A stretch of DNA of 64,000 nt from Streptomyces vilmorinianum (lineage in GTDB: Bacteria; Actinomycetota; Actinomycetes; Streptomycetales; Streptomycetaceae), in NCBI RefSeq assembly GCF_005517195.1, contig NZ_CP040244.1, positions 3,056,001-3,120,000 of the forward strand, given 5' to 3'. Numbering within the stretch: position 1 is the first letter of the stretch; each line of letters starts with the position of its first letter. The position numbers were made by a program, and so were the translations under genes. Shown piece by piece: positions 33,731-42,938 of the stretch. Below the pieces are notes generated by a model that ran no database searches, had not been told where the DNA came from, and worked only from the letters and a program-made list of their open reading frames with translations.

Positions 33731-33972
33731 GCCCCAGCCGTGGGGCCCGGGCGCGCTCGCCGGGGCACGGCAGTGGTCGGCGAGTGGCTCCCCGGGCGTC
33801 GGCGTCAGGTGGTGGTCAGCAGTGCCTCCAGCACCGCGCCGGGACGTCCCGGCTGGGACGCGTGTCGCCGGTGCCCCAGCCGTGGGCCCCGGCACGCTCG
33901 CCGGGACACCGCGGTGGTCGGCGAGTGGCTCCCAGGGCGTCGGCGTCAGGTGGTGGCCAGCAGTGCCTCCAG
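33731..33972. repeat. ~100-bp direct duplication covering the 3' end of the DUF5682 gene
   Basis: 33731-33831 and 33873-33972 are about 90% identical. The second copy includes the true stop codon and last codons (LEALLATT) of the DUF5682 gene; the first encodes LEALLTTT plus stop but has no gene in front. The 41 bp between them contains a copy of the repeat core. Confidence 0.85.
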
Positions 33973-36759
33973 TGCCAGAGCCGTGGCCGGATGGCGGTCG
34001 GACAGTGACGCGCCTCGTGGGTCGGTGGCCGGCGCGTCCCACGTTCCCTCGCAGCCCAGCAGGCGCGCCACCGCGTCGCACGTCGCGGGATGTGCGGCGA
34101 GCAGGGCGGCGCCCGGGACGTCGGCCGTGTGCCGTGGGCGTGGCACCGTCACCGGCTCCGGTCGCGTTCGCCACGGCGGCACCCACGTGTCCAGCGTGTC
34201 GAGACGGCCGGGATGGATCCGTCCCGCCTCGCGGATGAGCAGTGGGGCCAGCTCGGCGCCGTCCGATCGCAGGGTCGTGATCAGGGTCGGCAGCCACGGC
34301 AGGAGCACCGGGTCGGGAAGCCGGCCGAAGGCGTTCGACACGGCTTCCACGACGAAGTCGGTGAGGCTCGGGACCGGCTCCAGGGCGTGGACGAAGCCGC
34401 TGAGGTAGCGCGGGTAGGCGGGCACCACCAAGGGGTTGCCCAGCAACTCGTCGCACTTCGAACGGAGTTCCGCCCGGGACAGGTGCCCGAGATGCGTCCG
34501 CGCCGCCCACAGCAGCGCCGTCTTCGACGCGTCCTCCGGATGCGACTGGGCGACCGCGAGCTCCAGTTGCGTCCGGTCGCAGCCCAGCGACAGCGCCAGG
34601 CTCTCCATGCTGAACAGGAAGCCCAGCATCGCCGCCACCTGGCGGACCGTCGCGTCCTCGTCGGTGAACGCCGTCGGCAGCAGCGTGCAGTAGTGCGCGT
34701 AACCGGCCTTGACGAAGGACTCGATCCACGGCGGCAGCACCGGCTCGCTCGTGCGGTAGTACGCGAGCAGCCGCCGCACCCGGCGCAGCACCTCCGGCGC
34801 GCCGTCGACACTGCGCTCGGCCGACAGCGCCTCCAGCGCGCGCGTGCCCAGTTCGTCGGCGAGCCGGCGGCTGCGCAGATACAGCGTCGCGTCCTCGACG
34901 GCTTCCAGGACGGTCGCCGCGGTGGCCTGCGCGTCGTACGCCGCGCGGCGCAGGCGCTGCTCCAGGACCTGCTCGATGCTGACGCCCTCGTAGCCGAGCT
35001 CGATGAGGGCGCGCTGGTGCGTGCCGAGCGCCACGTCCCACGACTCCTGGATCGGCCGCTCTCCCAGCTTCCGCTCGCCCATGATCGGCCGCGCGGCGCC
35101 GTGCGGCATCAGATACCGCAGCATCCACAGCACGTCGGAGCAGCGCTCCAGTTCCGGCTGGGACGTGATGTCCAGGAGAGCCCGCTGCACACCGCGCTGC
35201 TGGAGCTTCAGGCCCAGCGGCGCGAGCCGGTCGTGCACGTCGCGGGCCAGCGGCGGCAGCGCGTCGTAGCCGACCTGGCCGGTCCGGTCGCCGCCCATCA
35301 TGATCTCCACGAGGCGGCGCACGTCGCGCCGGCCCGGGACGGCGTCCTTCTCGATGCAGGTGACGGCCGCGTCCTGGAAGTCGTACGGCGTCGGCCTGGC
35401 CCGGTCGCGCATCCCGGCCAGCAGGATCGAGGTCTCGAACACCGCGATGGCGTCGGCCGTGGAGGCGAGATAGCCGTTGCGGCGCGCGGCGCGGACGATC
35501 TCCACCGACCAGCCGAGCAGTTCCGCCTCGTCAAGCCTGTCGAGGACGGGCGGGCGCTGGAGGAAGCCGGTGAGCCGGTCCGAGGCCGGGATATCCGTCA
35601 CCGGTACGGGAGCGGCCGCGGCCGCGGTCTTCCTGGGCCTCGGCTTCTTCGTGCCCGCCTGTCCCGCCAGCCGGAACGGCTCCACGCGCGTGCGCTTGAG
35701 GTTCTTCGCCCAGACCGTCGCGGCGATCGACACCGAGCCGGAGGCGAGGCCGAACTGCGCCTCGATCGCCGTGTGGCTGGACGGAATCAGACCGTGCTGC
35801 CAGGTGGTGGCGGTGCGCGGGCCGATCTCGAAGGTGTCGCTGCCGTGGACGCCGAACTCCGCGACCCGGCTGGCCGCGTGGAAGGCGCCGCAGACGTAGA
35901 GGCAGTCCGCCGGATCGGTATCGGTGGCGGCCAGGTGCTCGCGCATCCTGGTCCACATGTAGCGCTCGCGGTCCTCGTCCACCCGCACCCGGTCCGCGTC
36001 GCCGGGGGCCAGGCGCCGGAAGAGGCTGCCGATCAGGAACATGGCCTGGCGGTAGGTGTCGTGGTCGCTGTCGCCGAGAGGCAGCTCGACGTACTGGTGC
36101 CACCACTCCGACCAGTGCCGCACCTTGCCGTGGTGCAGCAGGTGCTCCTCCAGTTCCGCGAAACGCGGCCGCAGGTCGCCGATGTCCACGCCGACCGCGT
36201 CGCCGTGCAGCGCCGTCTCCTCCTCGGCCGCCGGCACATCCGGATCGGCTGCCGCGGCCGGCTCCCGGCGCCTGTCCCACTGGAAGACGTGGTCCGAGGA
36301 GCGGTCCACGAGGACGAGCTCCACCCCCGGGGTGTCCAGGGCGTAGGCGATCGCCTGGTACTCGGCCGACGCCTCGGTGATCGGCGCGACCACCGAGAGC
36401 GGCGCCCACTCCTCCGGGAAGCCGTCGAGCTTGGAGGCGAACGCCTGGACCGCGACCGGGAGCCGGCAGTTGCGCAGTTCCGTCAGGAGCGGCGCCATGT
36501 CCTCGCACAGCTCCAGGTACACGACCTTGGGCTGCTTCTCGCGCAGGCGGCGCGCCATCGCGACCGCCGACGCCGGCGAGTGGTGGCAGACGGGGAAGAT
36601 CTCCAGCGGCTCGCGCACCGCTCGGTCGACGTCGTCGACGATGCCGAGGAGGATGCCCTCCAGGGCGTCGGGCCCGTCCGCGAACGTCGCCGCGGCTTCC
36701 TGGAGCTGGCCGCGGAGCGCGGTGAACGTCCCCTCCGTACGTCCCGTCGGGGCGCTCAT
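33946..36759 (-). CDS. DUF5682 family protein
   Basis: 937 residues, cytoplasmic. The N-terminal domain (about 50-330) has EIFPVCHHSPASAVAMARRL and VVYLELCEDMAPLL, a His-rich lead resembling the TIKI/ChaN/EreA hydrolase fold; AFHAASRVAEFG is another conserved block. The C-terminal two thirds are helical repeats. DUF5682 proteins occur with MoxR and VWA genes across bacteria. The ATG overlaps the MoxR stop (ATGA). Its own 3' end lies in the duplicated repeat. Function unknown; probably an effector or scaffold handled by the AAA+/VWA pair. Confidence 0.82.
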   Translation of the reverse strand: MSAPTGRTEGTFTALRGQLQEAAATFADGPDALEGILLGIVDDVDRAVREPLEIFPVCHHSPASAVAMARRLREKQPKVVYLELCEDMAPLLTELRNCRLPVAVQAFASKLDGFPEEWAPLSVVAPITEASAEYQAIAYALDTPGVELVLVDRSSDHVFQWDRRREPAAAADPDVPAAEEETALHGDAVGVDIGDLRPRFAELEEHLLHHGKVRHWSEWWHQYVELPLGDSDHDTYRQAMFLIGSLFRRLAPGDADRVRVDEDRERYMWTRMREHLAATDTDPADCLYVCGAFHAASRVAEFGVHGSDTFEIGPRTATTWQHGLIPSSHTAIEAQFGLASGSVSIAATVWAKNLKRTRVEPFRLAGQAGTKKPRPRKTAAAAAPVPVTDIPASDRLTGFLQRPPVLDRLDEAELLGWSVEIVRAARRNGYLASTADAIAVFETSILLAGMRDRARPTPYDFQDAAVTCIEKDAVPGRRDVRRLVEIMMGGDRTGQVGYDALPPLARDVHDRLAPLGLKLQQRGVQRALLDITSQPELERCSDVLWMLRYLMPHGAARPIMGERKLGERPIQESWDVALGTHQRALIELGYEGVSIEQVLEQRLRRAAYDAQATAATVLEAVEDATLYLRSRRLADELGTRALEALSAERSVDGAPEVLRRVRRLLAYYRTSEPVLPPWIESFVKAGYAHYCTLLPTAFTDEDATVRQVAAMLGFLFSMESLALSLGCDRTQLELAVAQSHPEDASKTALLWAARTHLGHLSRAELRSKCDELLGNPLVVPAYPRYLSGFVHALEPVPSLTDFVVEAVSNAFGRLPDPVLLPWLPTLITTLRSDGAELAPLLIREAGRIHPGRLDTLDTWVPPWRTRPEPVTVPRPRHTADVPGAALLAAHPATCDAVARLLGCEGTWDAPATDPRGASLSDRHPATALALEALLATT

Positions 36760-37877
36760 GACAGGGTGGCGATCGCGTCGCGGCCGCCCTCCAGGAACTC
36801 CGGCCAGGACCCGCCCTCCTCCTTGCTGCGCGGCTCGACGACACCGTGCAGGTACTTGTTGAGAATGGCCAGGTCCTCGGGCTCGCGCCGGGTCAGCGAG
36901 CCGACGAGCGAGGAGGCCAGCGTGTGCGCGGTCAGCGCGCGCTCGCCGAAGAAGTTGCTGTGCAGGATCGCGTCCTCCAGCACACCGATCTGTTCGGCGG
37001 TGGACAGCGCGGACTCGAGCTTCTCGTCGTCGCTGCCGGCCGAGGCCGACGAGGCGCGCAGGTCGGCGAAGCTCTGCAGCAGCACGTCGAGGAGCGTCGG
37101 CGGCACGTCCAGCTCGATCTGGTGGCGGCGCAGCAGTTCCTCGGTGCGGAAGCGGACGATCTCCGCCTCGCTCTTCTTGTTCGTCACCACCGGGATGCGG
37201 ACGAAGTTGAACCGGCGCTTGAGCGCCGACGACAGGTCGTTGACGCCCCGGTCGCGGCTGTTGGCGGTGGCGATGACCGAGAAGCCGGGCTTGGCGAAGA
37301 CGATGTTCTCGCCGTTCTCGCTGTCAAGCTCGGGAACCGAGATGTACTTCTCGGAGAGAATGGAGATCAGCGCGTCCTGGACGTCGCTGGTGGAGCGGGT
37401 CAGCTCCTCGAAACGGCCGATCGTGCCGGTCTCCATCGCGGTCATGATCGGCGAGGGGATCATCGACTCCCGCGACTGTCCCTTGGCGATGACCATGGAC
37501 ACGTTCCAGGAGTACTTGATGTGGTCCTCGGTCGTGCCGGCCGTGCCCTGCACGACCTGCGTGGAGTTGCGGCAGATCGCGGCGGACAGCAGCTCCGCGA
37601 GCCAGCTCTTGCCGGTGCCGGGATCGCCGATGAGCAGCAGTCCGCGGTCGGAGGCCAGGGTGACGATCGAGCGCTCGACGAAGCTGCGGTCGCCGAACCA
37701 CTTCTGTGAGATCTCCCGGTCCAGGCCGTCGGAGCGCTCGGAGCCCAGAATGAACAGGCGGACCATCTTCGGGGACAGACGCCAGGAGAACGGCTTGGGG
37801 CTGTCGTCGACGGACTCCAGCCAATCCAGCTCCTCGGCGTACTTGATCTCGGCGGGGGCGCGCAACAGGTCGGACAT
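36756..37877 (-). CDS. MoxR-type AAA+ ATPase
   Basis: 373 residues. Walker A GDPGTGKS (near residue 85), Walker B-like stretch GRFEELTRSTSDVQDALISILSEK, sensor 1 VIATANSRDRGVNDLSSALKRRFNFVRIP with Arg finger. MoxR proteins act as chaperones with a VWA partner, which is the next upstream gene. I chose ATG 37877 (MSDLLRAP) because AAAGG lies seven bases before it; an ATG at 37892 has no ribosome site. Confidence 0.88.
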   Translation of the reverse strand: MSDLLRAPAEIKYAEELDWLESVDDSPKPFSWRLSPKMVRLFILGSERSDGLDREISQKWFGDRSFVERSIVTLASDRGLLLIGDPGTGKSWLAELLSAAICRNSTQVVQGTAGTTEDHIKYSWNVSMVIAKGQSRESMIPSPIMTAMETGTIGRFEELTRSTSDVQDALISILSEKYISVPELDSENGENIVFAKPGFSVIATANSRDRGVNDLSSALKRRFNFVRIPVVTNKKSEAEIVRFRTEELLRRHQIELDVPPTLLDVLLQSFADLRASSASAGSDDEKLESALSTAEQIGVLEDAILHSNFFGERALTAHTLASSLVGSLTRREPEDLAILNKYLHGVVEPRSKEEGGSWPEFLEGGRDAIATLS

Positions 37878-37901
37878 GTCAGGGCCTTTCATGGAAAAGT
37901 C

Positions 37902-39356
37902 TTAAGCGAGAAACGTCTTGAGTTCGTGGACGAGCTTGCGGATGTGGCCGGAGATCACCGGCGTACCAAGTCCCTTGAAGCGCTCTCGGAACCAGGGGTT
38001 GACCTCCTGGCGGCCGGAGCTGGTGACCGAGCCGACCGGGATGAACTTCACGCCGGAGCGGTGCACGGCCTCGATGGCCTCGAACAGCGGCTGGGAGCGG
38101 TCGAACTCGTAGAAGTCCGAGATCCACACCATCACCGTGTCGGCGGGGTCGGTGATCTTCGGGCGGGCCATGGCCATCGCGACGGGGCCGTCGTTGCCGC
38201 CGCCGAGGTTGGTGCGCAGCAGCGCCTCGAACGGGTCGTTCACCCAGGGCGTCAGATCGATGGCGCGCGTGTCGTACGCGATGAGATGGACGTCCACCTT
38301 CGGCAGCCCGGCGAAGATGGACGCCAGGATCGTGCAGTTCACCATCGAGTCGACCATCGAGCCCGACTGGTCCACGACCACGATCAGCCGCTGGGGCGTC
38401 GTCTTGCGGGCGGTGTGCCGGTAGTAGAGGCGGTCGACGTAGAGACGCTCCTCCTCCGGGCTCCAGTTGGTGAGGTTCTTCCAGATCGTGCGGTCCAGAT
38501 CGAGGTTGCGGAACACCCGCTTGGGCGGGACCGAGCGGTCCAGCGCGCCGACCGTGGACTTCTCCACCTGGGTGCGCAGCACTTCGGCGACCTCGTCGAC
38601 GAAGCGGCGGATCAGGGCCTTGGCGTTGGCCAGGGCCACGCCGGAGAGGTTGCTCTTGTCCCGCAGCAGCTGCTCGATCAGCGACATGCTCGGGGTGAGC
38701 CGCGCGGCCAGCTTGGGGTCGGCGAGCACCTCGCGCAGGTGCATCCGCTTGACGAGGTCGGCCTCGAGGGCGCCGAGTTCCGGACCGATCGCCGGGATCA
38801 GCCGGTTGAGGTCCGGAGTCGCACCGCGCCCGCCGCCGCGCAGCCGGCCGGGCTCGCAGCCGAGGGCGCGCTCCAGCCAGCCCGCGTCGGACTGCCACCG
38901 TGACAGCTGCCCGGCGGTGACCGTACCGGAGCCGGTGGCGAAGACGTTGAGCAGCACTTTCGACACCAGTGCGGCGCGGCGTACTTCGGCGGCCCGGTCG
39001 CGCCCGCCCGCGGCGACCTCGGACGCGTCCTCGGGCACCATGAGGCCCTCGAACTCGGCGGCCAGCTCCGGATGGCGCTGCACGATCGAGTCGACCGAGG
39101 CCTGCGGATCCAGCAGCGCCGACGGCAGACCGATGTCCTCGACGACGGCGAGGCTCGCGGACTCCAGCGTGGCCTGCTCCTCGTGGTCGAAGAGCCGGGC
39201 CAGGAGCCGCCAGTAGAGGACCTGACGGCGGTTGTCGTGCGCGTCCGGCTCGGCGCTCCCCTCGGCGTTCCCCTCGGTGTACGGCTCGATAAACGGCTCG
39301 GTGTACGGCTCGGTGTACGGCTCGTTGGTCGGATCGGTCGTCGTGGGCTCCGTCAT
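37902..39356 (-). CDS. VWA domain protein (MoxR partner)
   Basis: 484 residues. Helical N-terminal region and a C-terminal von Willebrand A domain from about residue 320 with an intact MIDAS site: VVVDQSGSM, later Thr/Asp in WISDFYEF. Metal-dependent VWA domains bind client proteins for MoxR ATPases. The N-terminus has four 12-bp repeats encoding EPYT/EPFI units. Its ATG overlaps the stop of the next upstream gene; the MoxR gene starts 25 bp after its stop. Confidence 0.87.
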   Translation of the reverse strand: MTEPTTTDPTNEPYTEPYTEPFIEPYTEGNAEGSAEPDAHDNRRQVLYWRLLARLFDHEEQATLESASLAVVEDIGLPSALLDPQASVDSIVQRHPELAAEFEGLMVPEDASEVAAGGRDRAAEVRRAALVSKVLLNVFATGSGTVTAGQLSRWQSDAGWLERALGCEPGRLRGGGRGATPDLNRLIPAIGPELGALEADLVKRMHLREVLADPKLAARLTPSMSLIEQLLRDKSNLSGVALANAKALIRRFVDEVAEVLRTQVEKSTVGALDRSVPPKRVFRNLDLDRTIWKNLTNWSPEEERLYVDRLYYRHTARKTTPQRLIVVVDQSGSMVDSMVNCTILASIFAGLPKVDVHLIAYDTRAIDLTPWVNDPFEALLRTNLGGGNDGPVAMAMARPKITDPADTVMVWISDFYEFDRSQPLFEAIEAVHRSGVKFIPVGSVTSSGRQEVNPWFRERFKGLGTPVISGHIRKLVHELKTFLA

Positions 39357-40741
39357 TTCCGCAGCAGCCTCCCCGCTCGTTCCCGCAGGACGGCCACGGC
39401 GTCGGTGGCGGCCTTCTCGGCCCTGACGCCGGCCTTGTCGGTCGTGCCACCGGCCCACGCTCCCGCGTGAAGGGCGACGGTCTTCTTCCGGACGGTCGTC
39501 TCGACGGCCAGCGGCTGGAGGCGGAAGGCCCCGTCGTCCCAGCGCAGCAGCCCGATGCAGGCGGCGGACGCCGCGACGGCCGCGGGAGTGAGCGGGCCGG
39601 CGGCCGGAACGCGGTCGGTGTCGACGGGCAGAGGGTGCCCGGCGACGGTGAACGTCAGCGCCTCGTCGTCCTGCTGGGAGACGTACCCCTCCAGGAACAC
39701 GGGCACGGCGATCCGCGTCGGGTGCCGGTCGAGCGGGGCGGTGACGGGGGTGGTCGCGGAGGACAGGGCGACACGGGCGGTGGCGAAGGCGTCGGCGGGC
39801 TCGCCCGCGCGGGCCTGCTCGTCGCTCCAGATCAGGTCGCCCTCGGCCGTCACCGGCATGTCGGTGAGGTCCATCGAGCGGCCCTCGCCGACGGCCGCCA
39901 GAAGCGACATGTGCGGGCGGAGGAGCTGCCACAGGCCCGCGTCGACGACCGTGTCGGGCTTCGGGACCGACACGCCGGCCCGCACGAGCCGGGGCACGGA
40001 GCCGTCCGCGGGCTCGAACACCGCGTGCACCTGCGCCTGCACGGCGGTCGCGTGCTCCTGGAGGTCGACACCGAGCGGCAGGAGGCGGCCGGTGGCCGTA
40101 CCGGTCACGGGCACGCCGGCCGCGCCGGGCAGCGTCAGGAGCATGGCGCGCGACCACAGGTCTGCCCAGCGGCGCACCGGAACACGCTCCAGGGCCGCAC
40201 CGGGGCAGGACGCCGCCAGCTCGGCGGCGAAGCCGTCAAGGAGCGTCGCGAGGCGGCGCAGAGCCGGGTCCGGAAGCATCGCGGAGACGACCTGTGCCGA
40301 CCCGGAGACCACGTCCTGGTCGATGCCCCGCCAGCCGCAGCGCGCCAGGTCGGACAGCCAGGAGCGGGCGGCGACGAGGACGTTCAGCGCCTGCCGCGCG
40401 CCCGGCTCCGGGACACCGTCCTCGCCGGGGGAGTGGCCGGTCGCCTCGTCGATACGCGTCATCAGCGCGTCGTGGACGGAACCGAGCAGTGCCGTGCGGG
40501 CCGCGGCGAGCGCGACGAAGTGGTCCTCGTCCGCGGTCCCGGCCGCCGCCTTCTCGGCCGCCTCCGCGACCCTGGCGGCCAGCGGCGTCCCGGAGACGGC
40601 CCGCGCGAGCTCGGCCAGACCGGCGGCCTGGGCGGGCTGGGGTCGGAGCAGACCGGAGACGAGCGCCCGGTCGAAGGCGTCGACGGCCGCCAGGGCCTCG
40701 TCGAGCCCGGCGATGTCCTCGGCCAGCAGGTCGGCGCGCAT
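39353..40741 (-). CDS. Conserved hypothetical protein of the MoxR-VWA operon
   Basis: 462 residues, mostly helical in the first 180 residues with a more beta-rich second half (IAVPVFLEGYVSQQDDEALTFTVAG...). I do not recognise the family; proteins at this position usually sit between a SWIM zinc-finger gene and VWA. The ATG shares one base with the SWIM gene stop (TGATG) and its own stop overlaps the VWA start, so the operon is made as one unit. Confidence 0.72.
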   Translation of the reverse strand: MRADLLAEDIAGLDEALAAVDAFDRALVSGLLRPQPAQAAGLAELARAVSGTPLAARVAEAAEKAAAGTADEDHFVALAAARTALLGSVHDALMTRIDEATGHSPGEDGVPEPGARQALNVLVAARSWLSDLARCGWRGIDQDVVSGSAQVVSAMLPDPALRRLATLLDGFAAELAASCPGAALERVPVRRWADLWSRAMLLTLPGAAGVPVTGTATGRLLPLGVDLQEHATAVQAQVHAVFEPADGSVPRLVRAGVSVPKPDTVVDAGLWQLLRPHMSLLAAVGEGRSMDLTDMPVTAEGDLIWSDEQARAGEPADAFATARVALSSATTPVTAPLDRHPTRIAVPVFLEGYVSQQDDEALTFTVAGHPLPVDTDRVPAAGPLTPAAVAASAACIGLLRWDDGAFRLQPLAVETTVRKKTVALHAGAWAGGTTDKAGVRAEKAATDAVAVLRERAGRLLRK

Positions 40742-41244
40742 CAGGCCACCGCCCTGGTCGGCGGGAACCACTGCATCTCCGGCAACGGCGCGGTGGTCGG
40801 AGCGAGTTCCAGATACGCCAGGTGGCGCAGGAACCGGCTGAAGACGGGGGCGGCGTCCTTGGTGGTCCCCTGCGGCGGACGGGCGCCGCTCATGCCGGCG
40901 GCGATGCTCTGCGCGCTCGGTGCCGCGTCCGCGAGGTCGACCTTCAGATAGCGGGCGACACGCTCGGCGCCGTACTGCAGCACCGCCTCAGCGATCAGCG
41001 CCCGGATGTGATTGCAGAACGAGCCCCGAGCGCCGCCGCAGGGTCGGTTGTTGTTGGTGCTGCAGGCGAACGCGTACGTGCCGGCGGCGACCGACGAGAC
41101 GTAGACCCGCTCGATGTCCGACCCGCTGGACACCACTCCCTGCAGCCGTCCGTCGGCCAGCTCGACGAACGGGACCTTGGCGAGCTTGCGGGGCCGTGCG
41201 GGCGGTATCACCCGTGCCGTGCTCGACCTCTCCCAGTCTGACAA
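40741..41244 (-). CDS. SWIM-type zinc finger protein
   Basis: 167 residues. The centre has FACSTNNNRPCGGARGSFCNHIRAL, a CxnCxnCxH arrangement like a SWIM finger, which binds DNA or proteins. The TTG at 41244 has GAGGAG eight bases upstream; no ATG or GTG is better placed. First gene of the five-gene operon to DUF5682. Confidence 0.76.
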   Translation of the reverse strand: MSDWERSSTARVIPPARPRKLAKVPFVELADGRLQGVVSSGSDIERVYVSSVAAGTYAFACSTNNNRPCGGARGSFCNHIRALIAEAVLQYGAERVARYLKVDLADAAPSAQSIAAGMSGARPPQGTTKDAAPVFSRFLRHLAYLELAPTTAPLPEMQWFPPTRAVA

Positions 41245-41331
41245 CGCACCATCTCCTCTGCATGACGAGGGTTTTCACGCCGTGGCGGCGAGACAGTGCT
41301 GAACCTACTGGCGACCACTGACAACGCCGTC

Positions 41332-41790
41332 TCAGAGCGAGCCCTCGCCCGCCATGCGCAGCAGCAGGCCGTGCAGGACCTTCCGTTCGTCCGCGGTGAG
41401 CGGCTCCGCCAGCTCGTCGGTCACGCCGCGGCTCGTCTTGTCGGTGTCGCGCAGGAACGCCCCGCCGGCGGCGGTCAGGACGACGATGCGGCTGCGCCGG
41501 TCGCCGGGGGCCGGGCGGCGCTCCACGAAGCCGAGGCGCTCCAGGTCGTCCACGAGGCTGACGATCGCGCTCGGGTCGTAGCCGAGGCTCGTGCTCAACT
41601 CCCGCTGCAGAGCGCCCTCCACGGTGGCCAGATAGCGCAGCAGCGCGTAGTGGCGCAGACGTACGCCGGACTCCTGGAGGGCCGCGTTGAACAGTTGTCC
41701 CGAGCGCAGCCCCAGACGGTAGAGCAGGTAGCCGGTGTCGGAGTGGAGCGAGCGCATCCACGGTTCGTCGGAGTCCATCGCCAGGTTCAT
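41332..41790 (-). CDS. MarR-family regulator
   Basis: 152 residues from ATG 41790 (an earlier ATG at 41808 and a TTG at 41826 are in frame). Winged-helix core: SGVRLRHYALLRYLATVEGALQRELSTSLGYDPSAIVSLVDDLERLGFVERRPAPGDRRSRIVVLT. Divergent from the CoA-dependent catabolic operon; a TTGACGTCAA palindrome between them is the probable binding site. The placement and neighbours fit CouR/PhdR, MarR repressors that respond to hydroxycinnamoyl-CoA (established for those clusters; inferred here). Confidence 0.87.
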   Translation of the reverse strand: MNLAMDSDEPWMRSLHSDTGYLLYRLGLRSGQLFNAALQESGVRLRHYALLRYLATVEGALQRELSTSLGYDPSAIVSLVDDLERLGFVERRPAPGDRRSRIVVLTAAGGAFLRDTDKTSRGVTDELAEPLTADERKVLHGLLLRMAGEGSL

Positions 41791-41829
41791 GGCCCCAGGA
41801 TGCGCCATCCATGACCCATGCGACAACTA

Positions 41830-41858
41830 TTGACGTCAACAATTATTGGTCTTAGCTT
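41830..41858 (+). promoter_or_regulatory. Promoter and MarR-type operator of the catabolic operon
   Basis: -35 TTGACG (41830-41835), 17-bp spacer, -10 TAGCTT (41853-41858). The -35 lies inside the perfect palindrome TTGACGTCAA (41830-41839), so a bound MarR dimer would block RNA polymerase. Confidence 0.65.
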
Positions 41859-41927
41859 CCATTCAGTCGCGGACCGGCAGCGCCGTCCGGCGACCGATCA
41901 CCAGCACCCCGTGCGAAGGGACCACCT

Positions 41928-42938
41928 GTGTCTTCTCCAACTCCCGCCTCCGGCCGGCTCGTCGACCTGACGGGCAAGGTCGCCGTCGTCACCGGCTCCG
42001 GGCGCGGTCTCGGCCTCGCGTACGCCACCGCGCTGGCCCGCGCCGGCGCCCGGGTCGTCGTGAACGATCTCGACGCCGAGGCCGCCGAGCAGGCGGCCGA
42101 GACCGTACGCAAGGCGGGCGGCGGCGAGGTCGTCGCCGAGGCCGTGGCCGTCGGCACCGCCGAGGCCGCGCAGCGCCTGGTCGACCGGGCCGTCACGGCG
42201 TTCGGCCGGCTCGACGTGATGGTCACCAACGCCGGCATCCTGCGCGACCGCGTGCTCTGGAAGATGACCGACGACGACTTCGACGCCGTCGTCACCACCC
42301 ACCTCAAGGGCACGTTCACCTGCGCCCGCGCCGCGGCCGTCCGGATGCGCGAGCAGGGCGAGGGCGGCCGTCTCGTCCTCGTCGGCTCGCCCGCGGGCCA
42401 GCGCGGCAACTTCGGGCAGACCAACTACGCCGCCGCGAAGGCCGGTATCGCCGCCATGACCCGCACCTGGTCCATGGAGCTGGCGAAGGCCGGCATCACG
42501 GTGAACGCGATCGTTCCGGTCGCCGCCACCGCCATGACGGAGACCATCCCGGCCTTCGCGCCGTACGTGGAGGCCATGCGGGAGCGGGGCGAGCCGCTGC
42601 CGGACTTCCTGCGCAAGGGCGAGGGCTTCGGCACCGTCGACGACTGCGCCGCGCTCGTGCCCTTCCTCGCCTCGGACGCCGCCCGTGACGTGACCGGCCA
42701 GTGCGTCGGCATCGGTGGAGACCGGCTGACACTCTGGTCGCACCCGCGGGAGGTCGCCTCGGCCTACGCCGACGGCGGCTGGACCCCGGACGGGATCGCC
42801 GCCGCCTGGCACACCTCCGTCGGGGCGACCCCGCAGACGGTCGGCATCCCCGCCCCGAAGACCCCCGCCCCGAAGGTCCCCGCCCCGAAGGTCCCCGCCC
42901 CCAAGGTCCCGACCTCGGACCTGAACGAGGCCCGATGA
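41928..42938 (+). CDS. Short-chain dehydrogenase (3-hydroxyacyl-CoA dehydrogenase-like)
   Basis: 336 residues. SDR core in residues 12-270: VAVVTGSGRGLGLAYATALARAG (cofactor), NAG in VMVTNAGILRD, Ser and catalytic YxxxK in GNFGQTNYAAAKAG. Matches the position and type of CouN/PhdB, which oxidise a beta-hydroxyacyl-CoA. The C-terminal 60 residues end in PKVPA repeats coded by 15-bp units, an unusual extension. GTG 41928 follows GAAGGG. First gene of the operon. Confidence 0.85.
   Translation: MSSPTPASGRLVDLTGKVAVVTGSGRGLGLAYATALARAGARVVVNDLDAEAAEQAAETVRKAGGGEVVAEAVAVGTAEAAQRLVDRAVTAFGRLDVMVTNAGILRDRVLWKMTDDDFDAVVTTHLKGTFTCARAAAVRMREQGEGGRLVLVGSPAGQRGNFGQTNYAAAKAGIAAMTRTWSMELAKAGITVNAIVPVAATAMTETIPAFAPYVEAMRERGEPLPDFLRKGEGFGTVDDCAALVPFLASDAARDVTGQCVGIGGDRLTLWSHPREVASAYADGGWTPDGIAAAWHTSVGATPQTVGIPAPKTPAPKVPAPKVPAPKVPTSDLNEAR

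Noticed and set aside
33178..33972. CRISPR-like array
   Set aside because: Units are degenerate along their whole length, with no constant repeat/unique spacer alternation and no cas genes.
34090..37905. A 1271-codon open frame opposite DUF5682 and MoxR
   Set aside because: High-GC shadow: the opposite strand has clear domain motifs, coupling and correct codon bias; this frame is Arg/Gly/Pro-rich with no family resemblance.
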